In this document: positions 1 through 11,290 of the stretch, piece after piece
How positions within the stretch are numbered: the first letter of the stretch is position 1
Layout of the letters: each line of letters opens with the position of its first letter
Source: Allacma fusca
Lineage: Eukaryota > Arthropoda > Collembola > Symphypleona > Sminthuridae
Direction: 5' to 3'
DNA length: 64,000 nt
NCBI GenBank assembly: GCA_947179485.1
Contig: OX359245.1
Coordinates: forward strand, 53,865,067-53,929,066
The notes under the pieces: generated by a model
Databases searched by the model: none
What the model saw: only the letters and a program-made list of their open reading frames with translations
Told to the model about the DNA's origin: nothing
Translations under genes and position numbers: made by a program

Positions 1-344
1 GATTAAAATTAAAATTTGTAATGTGGTTTGAATTTTGAAATTGACATCGAACCTGATATTACGCCTATCTTATTGTCATTATACTTTACATTCCTTTGTA
101 CTCACACTCCAAAATAATTGGGGTTAAAAAGGAGCAACGTAGATATTGAATTTTTGCCAGCATTAGTTTCATTTAAAATTCGTAAAGGTTTTTCATGATT
201 CACGTACCAGGATTTCATTTTTCATGATTTTGGGTACTACCAACTAAGCACCAGGATACACCATTTTATTATTCCTTGTCCCTATTCATTGTGGTGTAGA
301 AAAAGTACACACACTGACTCCAAAATTCATTTGGGTCTAAAAAG
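1..344. repeat. Diverged dispersed repeat, left part of copy 1
   Basis: This stretch resembles 10090-10290 and 10958-11100. Shared blocks include a run around 'aattggggttaaaaaggagc' and another around 'catgattttgggtactacca'. Copy 2 holds about 660 bp between these two blocks that copy 1 lacks. The repeat resumes at 897, after an inserted element, and there contains a chemoreceptor exon remnant. The pair therefore looks like an old duplication of receptor-containing DNA rather than a satellite. No intact reading frame is visible. Confidence 0.6.
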
Positions 345-896
345 CAGAGATGTTCAAATGATTTTCCCTTCCTTCAATCCTTCGAATGCAAAAAAATAGA
401 TTCATTTCCTTCCTTCATACCTCTTCAGATTGAAGGCTTGGAAACAAAATTCCTTCCTTCACCCTCCTTCGAAGTTGTTTTATTGAGATACTTCCTTAAG
501 CCTTCAGTAATATTCTTCCCTCACTATATTCCGTCTTCCGTAATATTTTATTTTCATATATGAGACAACAAAGTCAAGATACGAAAATTACATTACCCGC
601 CAGAAACCGTCTTTCCATCGTATTATATGTATCCTGGTACGTTACATGTGAATAAAAGCGCGTATTGACAGCGTTAGAGTTAGTTGTCATGAAAGGTACA
701 TTCGGCGCGCGAAGGGTGATTGGGAAGCACCCCTCCGTTAACTTCAATTTTTTCATTAATGGGCTGAAGCCTTACTTTTTCCTTCGTAATTTTTTTCACC
801 CTTCCTTCCCCTCCCTTCATTTCTTTCGAAACAAGCGCATCCTTCCCTGAAGGAAGGCTTCTTTGAATGGTACCCGTCGACTGGTGAACATCTCTG
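345..896. mobile_element. Non-autonomous hAT-like element with CCTTC-rich ends
   Basis: The ends are a perfect 12-bp inverted repeat, CAGAGATGTTCA at 345-356 and its complement at 885-896. They are flanked by 8-mers ctaaaaag (337-344) and ttacaaag (897-904). The related uninterrupted sequence at 11092-11099 reads ctacaaag, one change from each flank, so the inserted sequence, its target duplication and the empty site can all be seen. CCTTC/CCTTCCTTC words fill both subterminal regions. There is no transposase. The 8-bp duplication and end structure fit the hAT superfamily; that assignment is inference. Confidence 0.75.
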
Positions 897-1131
897 TTAC
901 AAAGTACAAGCTGGATATTCGGTTGGGAATCAAAATGAATAAAACTGTCGTTGAGAGGATCAGTGACACAAGAGTCCATGGTAAGATAACCGTAGGTATG
1001 GCTCTGGAACGGGTAATAAATGCCACTAAAATTTTGTCATGCCAGTTGTACCTGTTTGTTACAAAACCAGTCAAAAAATTCATTCCTGCAAGGAATCTTC
1101 TTAATGAACAGCCCTGCCTTACGAATAACAA
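897..1131 (-). pseudogene. Chemoreceptor exon 2 fragment
   Basis: Read on the minus strand this encodes a hydrophobic stretch containing LILSTTVLFILIPNRISSLY. It lines up with LSSAVLHLMIPKRMFNLYVV from exon 2 of the intact receptor at 19296-20989. No N-terminal or C-terminal exon lies nearby, and the similarity stops where the hAT-like insertion at 345-896 begins. I read it as a decayed piece of the same 7TM receptor family. A second, shorter fragment of the same kind lies at 11090-11290. Confidence 0.5.
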
Positions 1132-1140
1132 ACATTTCTA

Positions 1141-2542
1141 TTGACTGAAGTAAGGTCCGCAAAATGAGTCAATGTGTCCCATTCCTTGACAAATAACTTT
1201 TTTCCAGTGTTGTACATATTTATTTCGGAAATAAAATTATTATCTTGTTTCATTATAAATCTCAGATTGTTGTCACCCTGCATCACTTGAATTTTGGAAC
1301 TATTAATTATTTTATTTATACTTTAAAATCGAATTACGTTAAGTATCAGTTTTTGCACACGTGATTTCATTTCATTTCCGCCAAAATCCCAGAAGCTAAA
1401 CAGCAGCAACCAACACATAAGCGTTCTAACACTGTCCATGAAAAAATGGCAAGATCAGAAATTCCACATTTTCCACACATTTCTGGATATTGTTCCTGAA
1501 ACTGAATTTTCAAACCTTGCTCTTTGCTCTTAGGGGTCCTTCGCATATGGGGTTTCTGGTGGGACCGAGAAAATGCATTCTTTATAGTGATATTATCCCT
1601 TATAGGTGGATCCCTTATAACGAACCTCTTACTGTATACAGAAGTTTATAAGTAAAGCTTGCGCCATTTTGTGTCAGATTTGCTATTTACATTAAATTGT
1701 CTTTTCCATGAACCATTCGATATCACATGCACTCAGACATTCGTGGTTTAAATCATACGTTTTTCCAAATACATACTGAATGCCACAATACGCTTCTTGA
1801 ACTACACTATTTATTTCATTATAATACCAACAGGGGAAAAAGACATACGATTGTATGGCCGTAGACTAGTTACATGCAAGCGTTGTTTACGCTCAGGTGT
1901 ATATATTCATGTAGATTATATACAGCTAGAATGCTGTATATTTATAAATGCATGCTGGTGCTGTTACAACACATGGTGACCCCTTAGTGACTTGGCATGT
2001 AGAGCTGATCATAGTACAAGGCGAAGTGCAAACGGCCGAACCAATGTCCCCATGCAATTCAAAATTTGTGTATGGACAAATATGTACATTAAAATATAAG
2101 AAGGTTATTGTGTTTTAAGGAGACCGAGTGATCCGCTTGACCTCGGAAAATTAAATGAGGTCAGATATCAGCACATATCTACATGTGTATGTTCAGAGAC
2201 CAAGATGTTAAGCTTTAAACATACTTATTAAATTTATATTCTTTCACATCAACCCATAGATGTCACACGATCTTACACTTGTATTATTTCAATATGAGTG
2301 TAAATATTTAAAAAAGTGTACTGATTGAGACTATACATATAGACGGAAGTTTGTGATCATATTTAGTTTCTATATACGGTTTAAAATACATGCACACATG
2401 AGGTTACTCTATTCTCAAAAAGTGTTCATTCATTAGACAAAAATCTTACAATAGCACTTAATAGCTTATTATTAGCATAATTTTAACCGTGACTTGAATG
2501 TTTGGTCTCCTTTGTATTATTTATTCACGAGAAAATGTATCA
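1141..2542. other. No gene seen
   Basis: About 1.4 kb of AT-rich DNA with only short, unsupported reading frames. The segment ending at 1634 resembles one terminus of a pogo/Tigger-type element, because its complement starts CAGTAAGAGGTTCGTTATAA and TA follows. I could not find the other end. Confidence 0.5.
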
Positions 2543-3829
2543 TTATGATAACAGCTCCAGAAGAATCAACCGAATAGGGTTAGGCTGATTTTTGCAATCC
2601 ATTGTCCTTCCTTTCCTTACAGATGCTATAGCACTAGAGCCCGAGCTATTCCGACGAGATTGCCTGCTGTAATTTGTTGTGAGAGCTGTTTCGGTCTTGT
2701 CCTTTTTGGCACTGAGTTCCTTCAAGTATTTCCTCCTATCCTTGCTAGATAGTTTTCTGATAGCTGAACTACTGAGACAGGTGAAGCTACTAGTGCGAGG
2801 AGTGGTAACATCCCGTAGGCTGGCTTCCGAAGGTAATTCCAGAGCACCAACATCTCCCAGCATTGAGACAACAGCCTCTTCCAGAAAAACCACATCCACC
2901 TCCTCCGTTGTCTCTGGTGAGTTTGCGGTGTTTGCTTTCGTATCTAAAATAGTAGGAAGTCAATATGACCGACTGCACTAATGTAAAGGGTGCCCATCTA
3001 TGTTTGTATCTGGTGTGTTCCATATCATTTTTCTCTGCCTATAGTCCACATAAGGGAGTATCTCAGGTAATATTTGAACCCCCCAATTTGGCGTAAAATT
3101 ATTTCCGGATTTTATAAAATTTGTTTCTTTGTTTAAGGTACGGATGAGGGCCCAAGTTGAAGTTTTTTTTTTAATACAAATTTTTCCAACCTTGTAGCGG
3201 GTCTTTTCCGGCCATGCCCACAATTCGCAACGTAAAGACCTATCAAATAGCTTCATAGAAAGCCCATAAAATTTCCAACAAACAAGAGACAAAACATGGT
3301 TTGAAACAAAGTGTGTGTGAGAATAAAAAATGACATTCCGGAAAATACCATCTTTGCTTCATATTTTCGAACCCTGTGAACTCAAAAACTGGCCAAAGTC
3401 AGAGAAGTAAATTTACAAACATTACATCAAACAGGCGGAATCAAATATTTTACAAGACATTCCCTTGTGTGGGCTCGGAGGTAGGCAATGGCTACGGTCT
3501 CCATGTATGCATTGGAGTTAAATACAGAGTATATGCACTTTCTGTATAAGCGTTTAGGCCGGGCTTTCTTGCCCGTTTTTGATTTGCAGGGATGCGGGCT
3601 GGAGCTGGAATATGGCTATGATCCATCTGGATTCGTCCACACATATCTGACAGTTCAGGTAAATTCCGATAGATGTCCCCATTCTTACATGCATGTGATG
3701 AGCACAAAAAACATCCCGCGTCTACACTCACTGCAGGCAAGTTTAGGGTAAAAAAAACATTTATGATCAAATGACAAATAATTCACACTTACCTGCGCCT
3801 CTGGAAACTTCAATTGTCTTGCTATCCAT
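2543..3829 (-). CDS. Unrecognised two-exon gene, 145 aa
   Basis: Exon 1 (3829-3793) starts ATGGATAGC and ends at a strong CAG|GTAAGT donor in phase 1. Exon 2 (2943-2543) follows a CTATTTTAG acceptor, restores the frame and runs to a stop. The intron is about 850 bp. The N-terminal half is acidic and rich in Glu and Val. The C-terminal half is basic and Ser-rich, with KDRRKYLKELSAKK near the middle and SRQSRRNSSGSSA after it, so a nuclear or phosphorylated protein is possible. There is no signal peptide or membrane segment. I do not recognise the family. The matching phases and strong donor are the main support; an upstream non-coding exon is possible. Confidence 0.5.
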
Positions 3830-5347
3830 TGTCCAGCCGAGAGGTAAATCCCGTTATCAATTTAGCCAACTTTTGTGAAGCACACAGTTATAATATACAC
3901 TTCTCTAGCCCGAGCAAGAATCTGCATTGCAGATTGTCCTAATCCCCGCTAACGAGAAACACAGGTTGCTGTGTCGTCAATGAGGCCAAAAGAAGCTCTA
4001 GTAGGGCTCAAATACGGGTGTTATTCATACAGTCGGCTATTATAGAGCATCAAGAAAATAAAAAAATATGTACTCTCAAAGTTTGGTTGTTTTAAATAAA
4101 ATTTGCACTGTACGAAGATGTCTGTCTAATTTTTTCTCGTACAGTCTACTCTCCGTATATCTGCACCCCTAATACACTATACTTGAAGCCTTTGAGCAAA
4201 ACTCTCTGTATACTGGAATAGTTTTTATAGCGGATTTAACCTATTAATGGTCATGGATGTTCATGTAGTCTCGGTGAGAGTTATGAGTACAAGTGAGACA
4301 GGGATAGAGAGAGAGAGAACGACAGTCTGACTTGAGCTTTGGCGCAATAAATATCATCTACAAAATCTCTCTTATCAGTTCCATGTTCCATGTTCCGTTA
4401 ATTGAATTAGGCAATGTGTACTTGTATTCTCATAATTGGCTCCATATATTCCTGTGGTACTTCCAGCCTGCATAAATAGACCGTACTCTTTTCATAAGCC
4501 AGGTCATAGACTAACTAAAGTTAAATGTCAACTGCTAATCATAATTTATCACGATCTGATCTACTGGAACCCCCGGAGACACGTTACTGTTTGGAACACG
4601 AATTTATCGTAATAGCTCCAGTTTAACCTTATGTATGTAACCCTATATGTATTCTGGAATATACGATCTCCGATTGAATGTACTCACGTATGTACATCAT
4701 TACCTAACTAACAAGCGCCTAAAATTTGAACAATTTTCAACAACATGGTTTGAAAACACTGTTTTAGGCAGGGGAATTTTACGAAGGGCAAATAAGGGAT
4801 TTTGAGAATTTTCGTTATTCAATTAAGTGCCGGTAAAAATGAGAAAACAGTTTTCTAACCACCAAAATTTGCTTCCCAGCTGAATTTCAAACACACTTGT
4901 TTAAGAATGTAGGGAACTTGATGCAATTAAATGTATGATTTCGAAACTGTATGCATTGACCATGCATATAATTATGCATACATGCGATATCCACTAGCAG
5001 TTGTACAATAATCACCAAATAACGAATAATTGGATATTTACTTGCAAAAATTATTCGGCCACGTGCGGAAGTTTATAGGTTCTGCAATAAGCAGTACAAT
5101 ACAATGCAAAACAATTTCTACGATAAATAAAGATACGGATATTTGGTGGAAATAACGATTAATTGTTAGTTCATTATATTAATTACTCTATAGACGTGGT
5201 AAACATTAAGTTTACAGCCAACAACATTCCAACCACGGACTAAGGGTGTATCAGCACAACTTGACATTACATTTATGTATGTTCGCTACAGGAAGTGTGG
5301 AACGAGTTCATCAGTGTTTGTAACACGTAACAGAATGTTTATTCAGG
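3830..5347. other. No gene seen
   Basis: This is the intergenic space between the minus-strand unknown gene and the plus-strand receptor pseudogene. It would hold the upstream regions of both. A short GA run sits near 4306-4319. I see no other element with recognisable ends. Confidence 0.5.
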
Positions 5348-5986
5348 ATGGCGAAATTGAATTCGCCAATTCGAAAATTGAATCTAATTCCATTTCAAAT
5401 TTATAAAACGAATCAATCCGGGTTTCGCATTGAGGCTACAAGTCAAAAGCGTCAAATTCTCTGGTACCTGTATTTCGTATATGGACTTACCCGAATCATG
5501 TCAGCATACTATAATTTCGCATGGATGATCTTCTGGAAGGAAGATGAGCAGATCCGCGTTTCTGATCTCATGCTTCATGGAGTACTAACATGTGGTAATT
5601 CTTTGGGGGCTTTGCTAGAGTGGTTTGCGTTTATTCAAGCACCGGAAATAACCATTTCAATTTTTAATTCCTTATTTGGAAATGGATATTTCTTTGATGA
5701 CACTAAAGGTAATATTTTAAAGGTACAGTCTTGTTAACATTGCGAGATATTTTTGTTAAAAAATTAATTGGATTTTTTTAAAATCAAGGGGGAAATGTTC
5801 TAACGGAGGTAAAGCGTCAGAAATGGTCCAAAACGGAAATTATATCAAAACTCTTAGCTTGCGCAACCCCATTATTTGCCCTAGTTTTGGAATTGTTGGT
5901 TTCCTTGTTCTGCACCAGATTTCATTTGTATCAATTTCTTCAACCATCCTTTCAAAATCTGATTTTATTTTGCATTCTCTGGATTC

Positions 5987-7081
5987 CAAGGCTATAGATA
6001 GTAACAGGTTCGGCCAAATCCCACGTAAGAATGAATAGGGCGGAGAGGTGGACAAATTTAGGGGGCTGTGACGTCAGTAAAAGTGATCTCAGCGCGCGCT
6101 CTACTTGTCTTTAATTGACAATCTGTATAGAAGCTAATAAAATTATTTAATGTGAACTTTATTTGTGCAATAGCGGAATGTAAAAACACTAAAAATATTA
6201 AACAGAGTAGACGATCAGATTTAATATTTTACAAGTTCCCTAAAAATTCTCAAACGGCTAAGGTTTGGGTTGTTAAGTGTAAGAGGAAAGAAAATGTAAA
6301 TTGTGTAACTGCTAGCATTTGTTTACATCATTTCAGTGAAAGTGATTATGTCTGCGATTTAAAAAATGAACTATTGGACTTGACACGTTGACACCTAAAA
6401 AATATTAAAAAGTACGACCGTTTCTAATGTGTCTCCATTCAGAACTCAGCCAGTTTCCTTTCAATTAATTTGGAGTAACTGTCTACACAAAAAAAGAATT
6501 TAGAGATGAAATTAACAACTTATTGTAAAGCATAACAAATTTAAGGTGATCATAATTAGCTTATTTGCAAATTCCACTGCAATAACAGAACTTTATCTGT
6601 ATGAAGACGAACGAGCAAGTTGACTTTTGACGAAGAGATTTTTATCAAACTTCCCGTTTTCAATTTGATTCAAAAAATAATAATTAGTCGGGATTTTGTG
6701 TTCACATCAAGTTTCACACGGTGTCGTTATTCAATTTAAAGGCATTGATGGAATAAGCCAGATCCAAATTTACAGAAACAGCAAGAAACGCAAGTGTCAG
6801 CTGGGATTTTTAATCTTAACTTATTCCCTGCTAAAAAGCAGAAGTCACGGGTTAATTTTGTGAACAGGAAACAATTTGTTAATAACTCTGTTGTTGTCGT
6901 GGGTTAATTTTAAATTTAATTGTAATACTTGAAAAGAATTAAAAATCTTATTCAAACTATTTTGCGAATTGTTTACATACTTGTGTAGTATGTGTAGTAA
7001 GAAATGACTTTTGATGACGTCACAGCGAGGGGGTTGTTTCAGCATACGCTTTGGCCGAACCTGTTACTATCTATAGCCTTG
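5987..7081. mobile_element. P-element-like transposon, non-autonomous
   Basis: The ends are perfect 32-bp inverted repeats at 5987-6018 and 7050-7081, starting CAAGGCTATAGATAG. Identical 8-bp target duplications CTGGATTC lie at 5979-5986 and 7082-7089. Inverted ends of about 31 bp, 8-bp duplications and a THAP zinc finger are hallmarks of the P superfamily. The 1095-bp copy keeps only the THAP-coding end of a transposase gene. The catalytic region is missing, so it would need a helper. The perfect ends and duplications suggest a fairly recent insertion into an exon of the host receptor gene. Confidence 0.85.
6152..6391 (+). pseudogene. THAP zinc-finger relic of a P-like transposase
   Basis: The predicted peptide has the C2CH THAP pattern: CAIAEC (C-x4-C) near the start, FYKFPKN in the middle, a Trp (VWVVKCKRKE), and ICLHHFSESDY carrying the C-x2-H. 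THAP domains bind DNA at transposon ends. The frame opens without an ATG and stops shortly after the domain, so no transposase catalytic core is encoded. It lies wholly inside the P-like element. Confidence 0.7.
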
Positions 7082-7841
7082 CTGGATTCATGAAAATCTC
7101 CTTATGGATTTACATTGCATCAGCTTTGTCATTGTATTTGAAAATATACTCTTATTTCTCAACCGAGCCAGCACGACTTTGGAAAAGGATGTCTCTTCCT
7201 TTCGGTAATACCCATGACTTTGTTTTTTTTAATTATATTTGTAAAATAACCTTCATACAAAAAAAATCGAAGATTGTACATAACTATGTATGCAGTATTT
7301 CCAAACTTATTAGTTGAAGGTCCTTGTTCATAAAAATGTGTCTTAATTATTAATTTAGAAGAATCCAACGGGAAGAGAAATTACCCACTCAGGAAATAAT
7401 ATCACGACTCCGAGACAAGGGCTTCAGATTAAAATCTTTAATATTGGACACTCGTCTGCTATCTACTCTGTAAAATTCTATTTGCTTAGTGTATCAATTT
7501 TGTGTTTCTTTGTGGGAGCGAAAGATTTCCAAGGCAACATGGGCTACTCAACTGTTGTCCTAGCTGTTTCAATCTACAGTGTAACAGTGTACGTGGGTAC
7601 ATTCAATCAGGCATTTTGCATCCCAGAATACATGAAAGCAGTTAAACTGGAGCTGTTGAGATACAATCGTCTGAGACAATTAACTCGATTTGAACGGGCT
7701 AATTTTGACAAGCGGGTAATATCTATTGATGCTGTTGGGATCCAAGTGGGGTCATTTCACAAAATGGAAAGGGCATCCACGCCTATTTTTCTCCATTTCT
7801 TGGCCACTGCCGTGGCTTCACTTCTCATAAGCTTCCCATAA

Positions 7842-8295
7842 AGTACCAATTTCCAGGTTACTGTAAAAAAGTGTTTCCACTATAAGTGGGTCGAGAGTAT
7901 AAATTGTTGATCTAACATATAAAATATGGTGCCTAAACTTAATCTTGAGTTAGTTATTAATTGTGCAAATATTAGATTTTAACTTCCGTGTTTTCTTACG
8001 CGTGCCTATTTTTCCACTTGCATTATTACAATGTCTATGCAACGTTGGAAAGTTAAATATTTAACTATTATACTTTAATCTACTTACTCGTTATCGCCAA
8101 TAAATATCTATCTTTGCACGTAAAGGCTTTGAATATTTTTCGTGGTAAATACCCAATTATTTAAAATTATCTACGTCCTGTTTGTAAGTTAAACAGAAAA
8201 GGTAGAAGAGCTGCTTCAATAATTATTGTATTTACATTTTGGGCACTTCTGCAACGTATTTAGTCTCTCACCCCTTTTGTCCTGTAACATTATAG
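7842..8295. other. No gene seen; ends in the hAT target site
   Basis: This is the 3' flank of the receptor pseudogene. The last eight bases (8288-8295, CATTATAG) are the left copy of the target-site duplication of the element that follows. Confidence 0.6.
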
Positions 8296-8309
8296 CAGTG
8301 CTCGGACTG

Positions 8310-8540
8310 GGTACAGAAACCGTGTACCCGTACCCATACCCGTATCCGAATATCGGGTACTACAAAATGCTGTTCCTATACCCGTACCCATACCTGAGTA
8401 CCCGGGTAAATTATTTCAGTACCCGTACCCGTACCTGAAAATACAATGTAGTACCTGTACCCACAATTTACCCGTACCCGTAATGTACCCAAACCCTGTA
8501 CCCGTACCCGAGTATCTATTGTGTGTACCCGGGTATTACT
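8310..8540. repeat. Left subterminal TACCCG array
   Basis: Imperfect direct and inverted copies of TACCCG, with variants TACCCA, TATCCG and TACCTG, form the left inner end of the hAT-like element. Reading frames over it (poly YPYP or TRTR on either strand) are artefacts of the repeat. Confidence 0.8.
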
Positions 8541-9774
8541 CGGGTGCTGGAAGTTTGGCCGATTTAAAATCCCCGACGACATTAGCCTGCCCAGCTGAAA
8601 AATTTTAATTTGTCAATTTTTTGACCTTCATTAAAAGTGTCCGGGATTTTGGGAATTTTCCCTAGGCGTTAAAGACATCCTATTTGAATTTTTTGAAAAA
8701 ATTATCTAAGGCATTTTGTGATTTTTTTAGTAAACACTGACGAAATTTAAATCCTACTACCCCAAAATAATAACTTGCTGAATGAAATGAAATGTGTTCT
8801 CGCTAATTGGAATTGGGACGGATTCTTTCATACTAAACTGTCCATAACTTGCTTTTCAACTTGGAGAACAAGAAACAATTTTTTCCCGGTTAATCGTTTA
8901 CGGCTAATCGAACACTGTGTATAGAAAATGTTATACGGAAAAATTGAGTTGATCATAATTTTTCCAAGTCAAATATTGCGGTTTCAGGAAATAAATGTGG
9001 GAGGCAATATTCAATATTCATTTTATATTACAGCTTTATAAAACAAACATTCGTAAACTATCTCTCACATTTATGAAGCCCGAGACGGAGATTTTCGAAA
9101 AATGTAGGCAAAATAGGACTAAAATGCAACCCTATGGAAGTTTTGAACGCCAAGTTCAGATATCTGTCAAGTTCTTTTAACATCAAAATTATCAAGATTA
9201 ATCAAAGGGACTGAAATATAAATATTGCGTGCAAGGAACGATATTTTTCATTCTAAAATGTTGTAAATATTCACCTAAATAAATACTCAGTGTCATAAAT
9301 GCCCAGAATTGAAAATGCTCAAATTGCCTGCATAAAATGCCTTGGGGCATTTTGCTTCAAATGGGCAACCTTGGGTACTTGTAACGTTAAGAAATGGATC
9401 TGCTAATAAATGTATATTTGTTCCGATCTTATCTCGTAATACGTCTTCCAATAATTGTAATGTTACGCTCCCAGTGAAGCTAATTAAATTGAATCCCAAG
9501 AACCTCCCCCTTGAAATTCTTTGTTGATGAGCTTCACTATTTAAGTCGATAAACAGATGATTTCACTGACTCTACGCTCTATTTCTTTATTAGATTCCTT
9601 GGATGAATTATTATAAGCGTTAGATTGCAACTACCACGTAATCATAAATGAGACGAAGCCACTTGGCTCTGTCACTAACGCAAGCTGTATACTACGAAAT
9701 AAGCAACTCCACGGTTGGTAGGTCTTATTGTTAGCCATAGTAATCCATCCCATCAGGAATCCTTGAAGTACCCA

Positions 9775-10010
9775 AAAATACTCGGGTACAGCACCCACGG
9801 GTACAGGAATTTTACATAGTGATACGCGTACCCATTGGGTACTACCCGATTGCCACTGAGTGAGTACCCATACCCGTACCCGTACATGTACCCACTTTAT
9901 TGCCTAAAATCAAAAGTACCCGGGTAGTACCCGCGTACTTGCGAGTACATGTACCCGGGTAGTACCCATACCCGTACCCGTACCCATTTACCCGAGTATT
10001 ACCCGTACCC
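9775..10010. repeat. Right subterminal TACCCG array
   Basis: This is the matching right-hand array. Its last part, with CCCGAGTATTACCC close to the terminal repeat, is nearly identical to the right end of the related element at 21677-22973. The two elements therefore share a terminus as well as the hexamer. Confidence 0.8.
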
Positions 10011-10089
10011 AGTCCGAGCACTGCATTATAGCATCTACTTTTTTTGCAGCATTTCCATCCATTACTTTTAATGTGTTGATTTAATTACT

Positions 10090-11290
10090 ATTAATTGAAT
10101 GTGGGTTGAATTTTGAAATTCATCGACACTGATAGCCGCTTATATCCGCCTATCCTATTGTCATTAAACTTTACATCCCATTGTATTCACATTCCACAAT
10201 AATTGGGGTTAAAAAGGAGCAACGTAGACATTAAATTTTTACTAACGCTAGTTTCATACAAAATTCGTAAGAAACATTGGCATTTACAGATATCTACAGA
10301 TATGTATAAGATTATGGAAACCGAACTTGATAGTTTATCTTTGATTACATATTTTCTTTTATTGTTTCCAGCTGATTTATACTAGGCATATAGTTTTACC
10401 TCAAATTAAAGCCGTAAATATATTTCAAATTAGGTTAAATTTTAGTTTTGAATTATTTTCGAAATAAAATCCGATTATGCTTGAAGGTGTAACAAAAGAA
10501 ATGTTTTCGAAAAATGTCTTTGATTTTCTTCTACTTCCATTTGCAATGAGAGAATAGTTGTTAGTGCGATATCTTGAGGAGTGCTACCAAAGATGGGCTC
10601 CTATTCTATTTATAAGCCTGAAAATAGGCCTATTTAAAGGATGTATGTATGTAGAAGATTCTTCCGAAATCCTAGTGGGGAAATGGGGTTCCAAAAATAA
10701 CCGAGTAAAATTCTAGAAATATACAAGGAATAATTGTTCGAATAAAGGCAAATAGTAGGCACGATTTGAACCCTACTTTTACAAGTTTTTGAGGTAGGAT
10801 AAGATACGTATAAACATAGGGAAGTTAATATTCCGAAGTATTATAATTCCTGGAAGTGACTAAACTCATATAGTTACAATCTATTTAGAATACTGAAATA
10901 GCAAAGTAAAATTAGAACTCTCGTTAATGTAGCACAACAGGAACTATAAGTTGTCGTTTTTCTTCATGATTTTGGGTACTACCAACAGTGACAATTAAGC
11001 AGCAGGACTAGAATACACTATTGTATTATTCCTTGTCCCTATCCATTGTGGGGAAGAAAATGTACACAAACTGACTCCGAAATTCATTTGGGACTACAAA
11101 GTACGAGCTGGGTATTCGGTCGGGAAACAAAATGAATAAAACCGTCGTTGAGAGGTACGGCTCTGGAATGACGAATAAATGCCACTAAAATTTTGTCACG
11201 CCAGTTGTATCTGCTTGTTACAAAAACAGTCAAATAATCCATCTTGCAGCTAGGAATCTTTTTAATGAAGAGCCCTGTCCTTCGTATAAT
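10090..11290. repeat. Diverged dispersed repeat, copy 2
   Basis: This pairs with 1-344 and 897-1140. It has no CCTTC-rich insertion at 11092-11099, where it preserves the empty target site ctacaaag. About 660 bp between 10290 and 10958 are not in copy 1. Confidence 0.6.
11090..11290 (-). pseudogene. Second chemoreceptor exon fragment
   Basis: This is homologous at DNA level to 897-1140, whose minus-strand translation resembles exon 2 of the intact receptors. Here a deletion of about 38 bp (relative to copy 1) and other changes break the frame. No other receptor exon is recognisable nearby. Confidence 0.4.

Larger units (their letters stand above)
5348..7841 (+). pseudogene. Gustatory-receptor-like gene disrupted by a P-like element
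   Basis: This has the same three-exon plan as the intact receptors at 19296-20989 and 26947-28701. Exon 1 is 5348-5708 (phase 1 donor). Exon 2 is 5789-5986 plus 7090-7204. Exon 3 is 7359-7841. The N-terminal exon ends with the family-like APEITISIFNSLF (SPEITAKLVQEVL in the intact copy). The last exon holds MERASTPIFLHFL, matching FERASTPNYLNFV near the C-terminus. Exon 2 is split by the 1095-bp element at 5987-7081. If one copy of the 8-bp target duplication is ignored, exon 2 reads open across the insertion. A second lesion lies near 7467-7480: the frame that continues exon 2 stops at TAA, and the receptor-like sequence resumes one frame over. It is most likely non-functional here. The element-free state may exist in other individuals. 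Confidence 0.7.
8296..10023. mobile_element. Non-autonomous hAT-like element with TACCCG-rich ends
   Basis: The perfect terminal inverted repeat CAGTGCTCGGACTGGGTAC lies at 8296-8314 and, inverted, at 10005-10023. The 8-bp duplication CATTATAG is exact on both sides (8288-8295, 10024-10031). Degenerate arrays of TACCCG/CGGGTA occupy about 8310-8540 and 9775-10010. The 1.2-kb core has no transposase-like reading frame. The 8-bp duplication and CAGTG ends point to the hAT superfamily. A second, shorter member of the same family is at 21677-22973. Confidence 0.85.

Noticed and set aside
6152..6391. A functional host THAP gene
   Set aside because: It has no ATG, ends right after the finger and lies inside a transposon.
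5987..7081. The P-like element acting as a spliced intron of the receptor gene
   Set aside because: In the receptor frame a TAG stop occurs within the first dozen bases of the left terminal repeat, before any GT donor, so removal by splicing would still leave a stop.
8226..8582. Open frames rich in YPYP or TRTR repeats
   Set aside because: They are translations of the TACCCG array in the transposon end. Similar frames occur on both strands and at every other array.
8310..10010. TACCCG arrays as telomeric or interstitial telomere repeats
   Set aside because: They are degenerate, mirrored within an element with inverted ends and an 8-bp target duplication, and differ from the arthropod TTAGG repeat.
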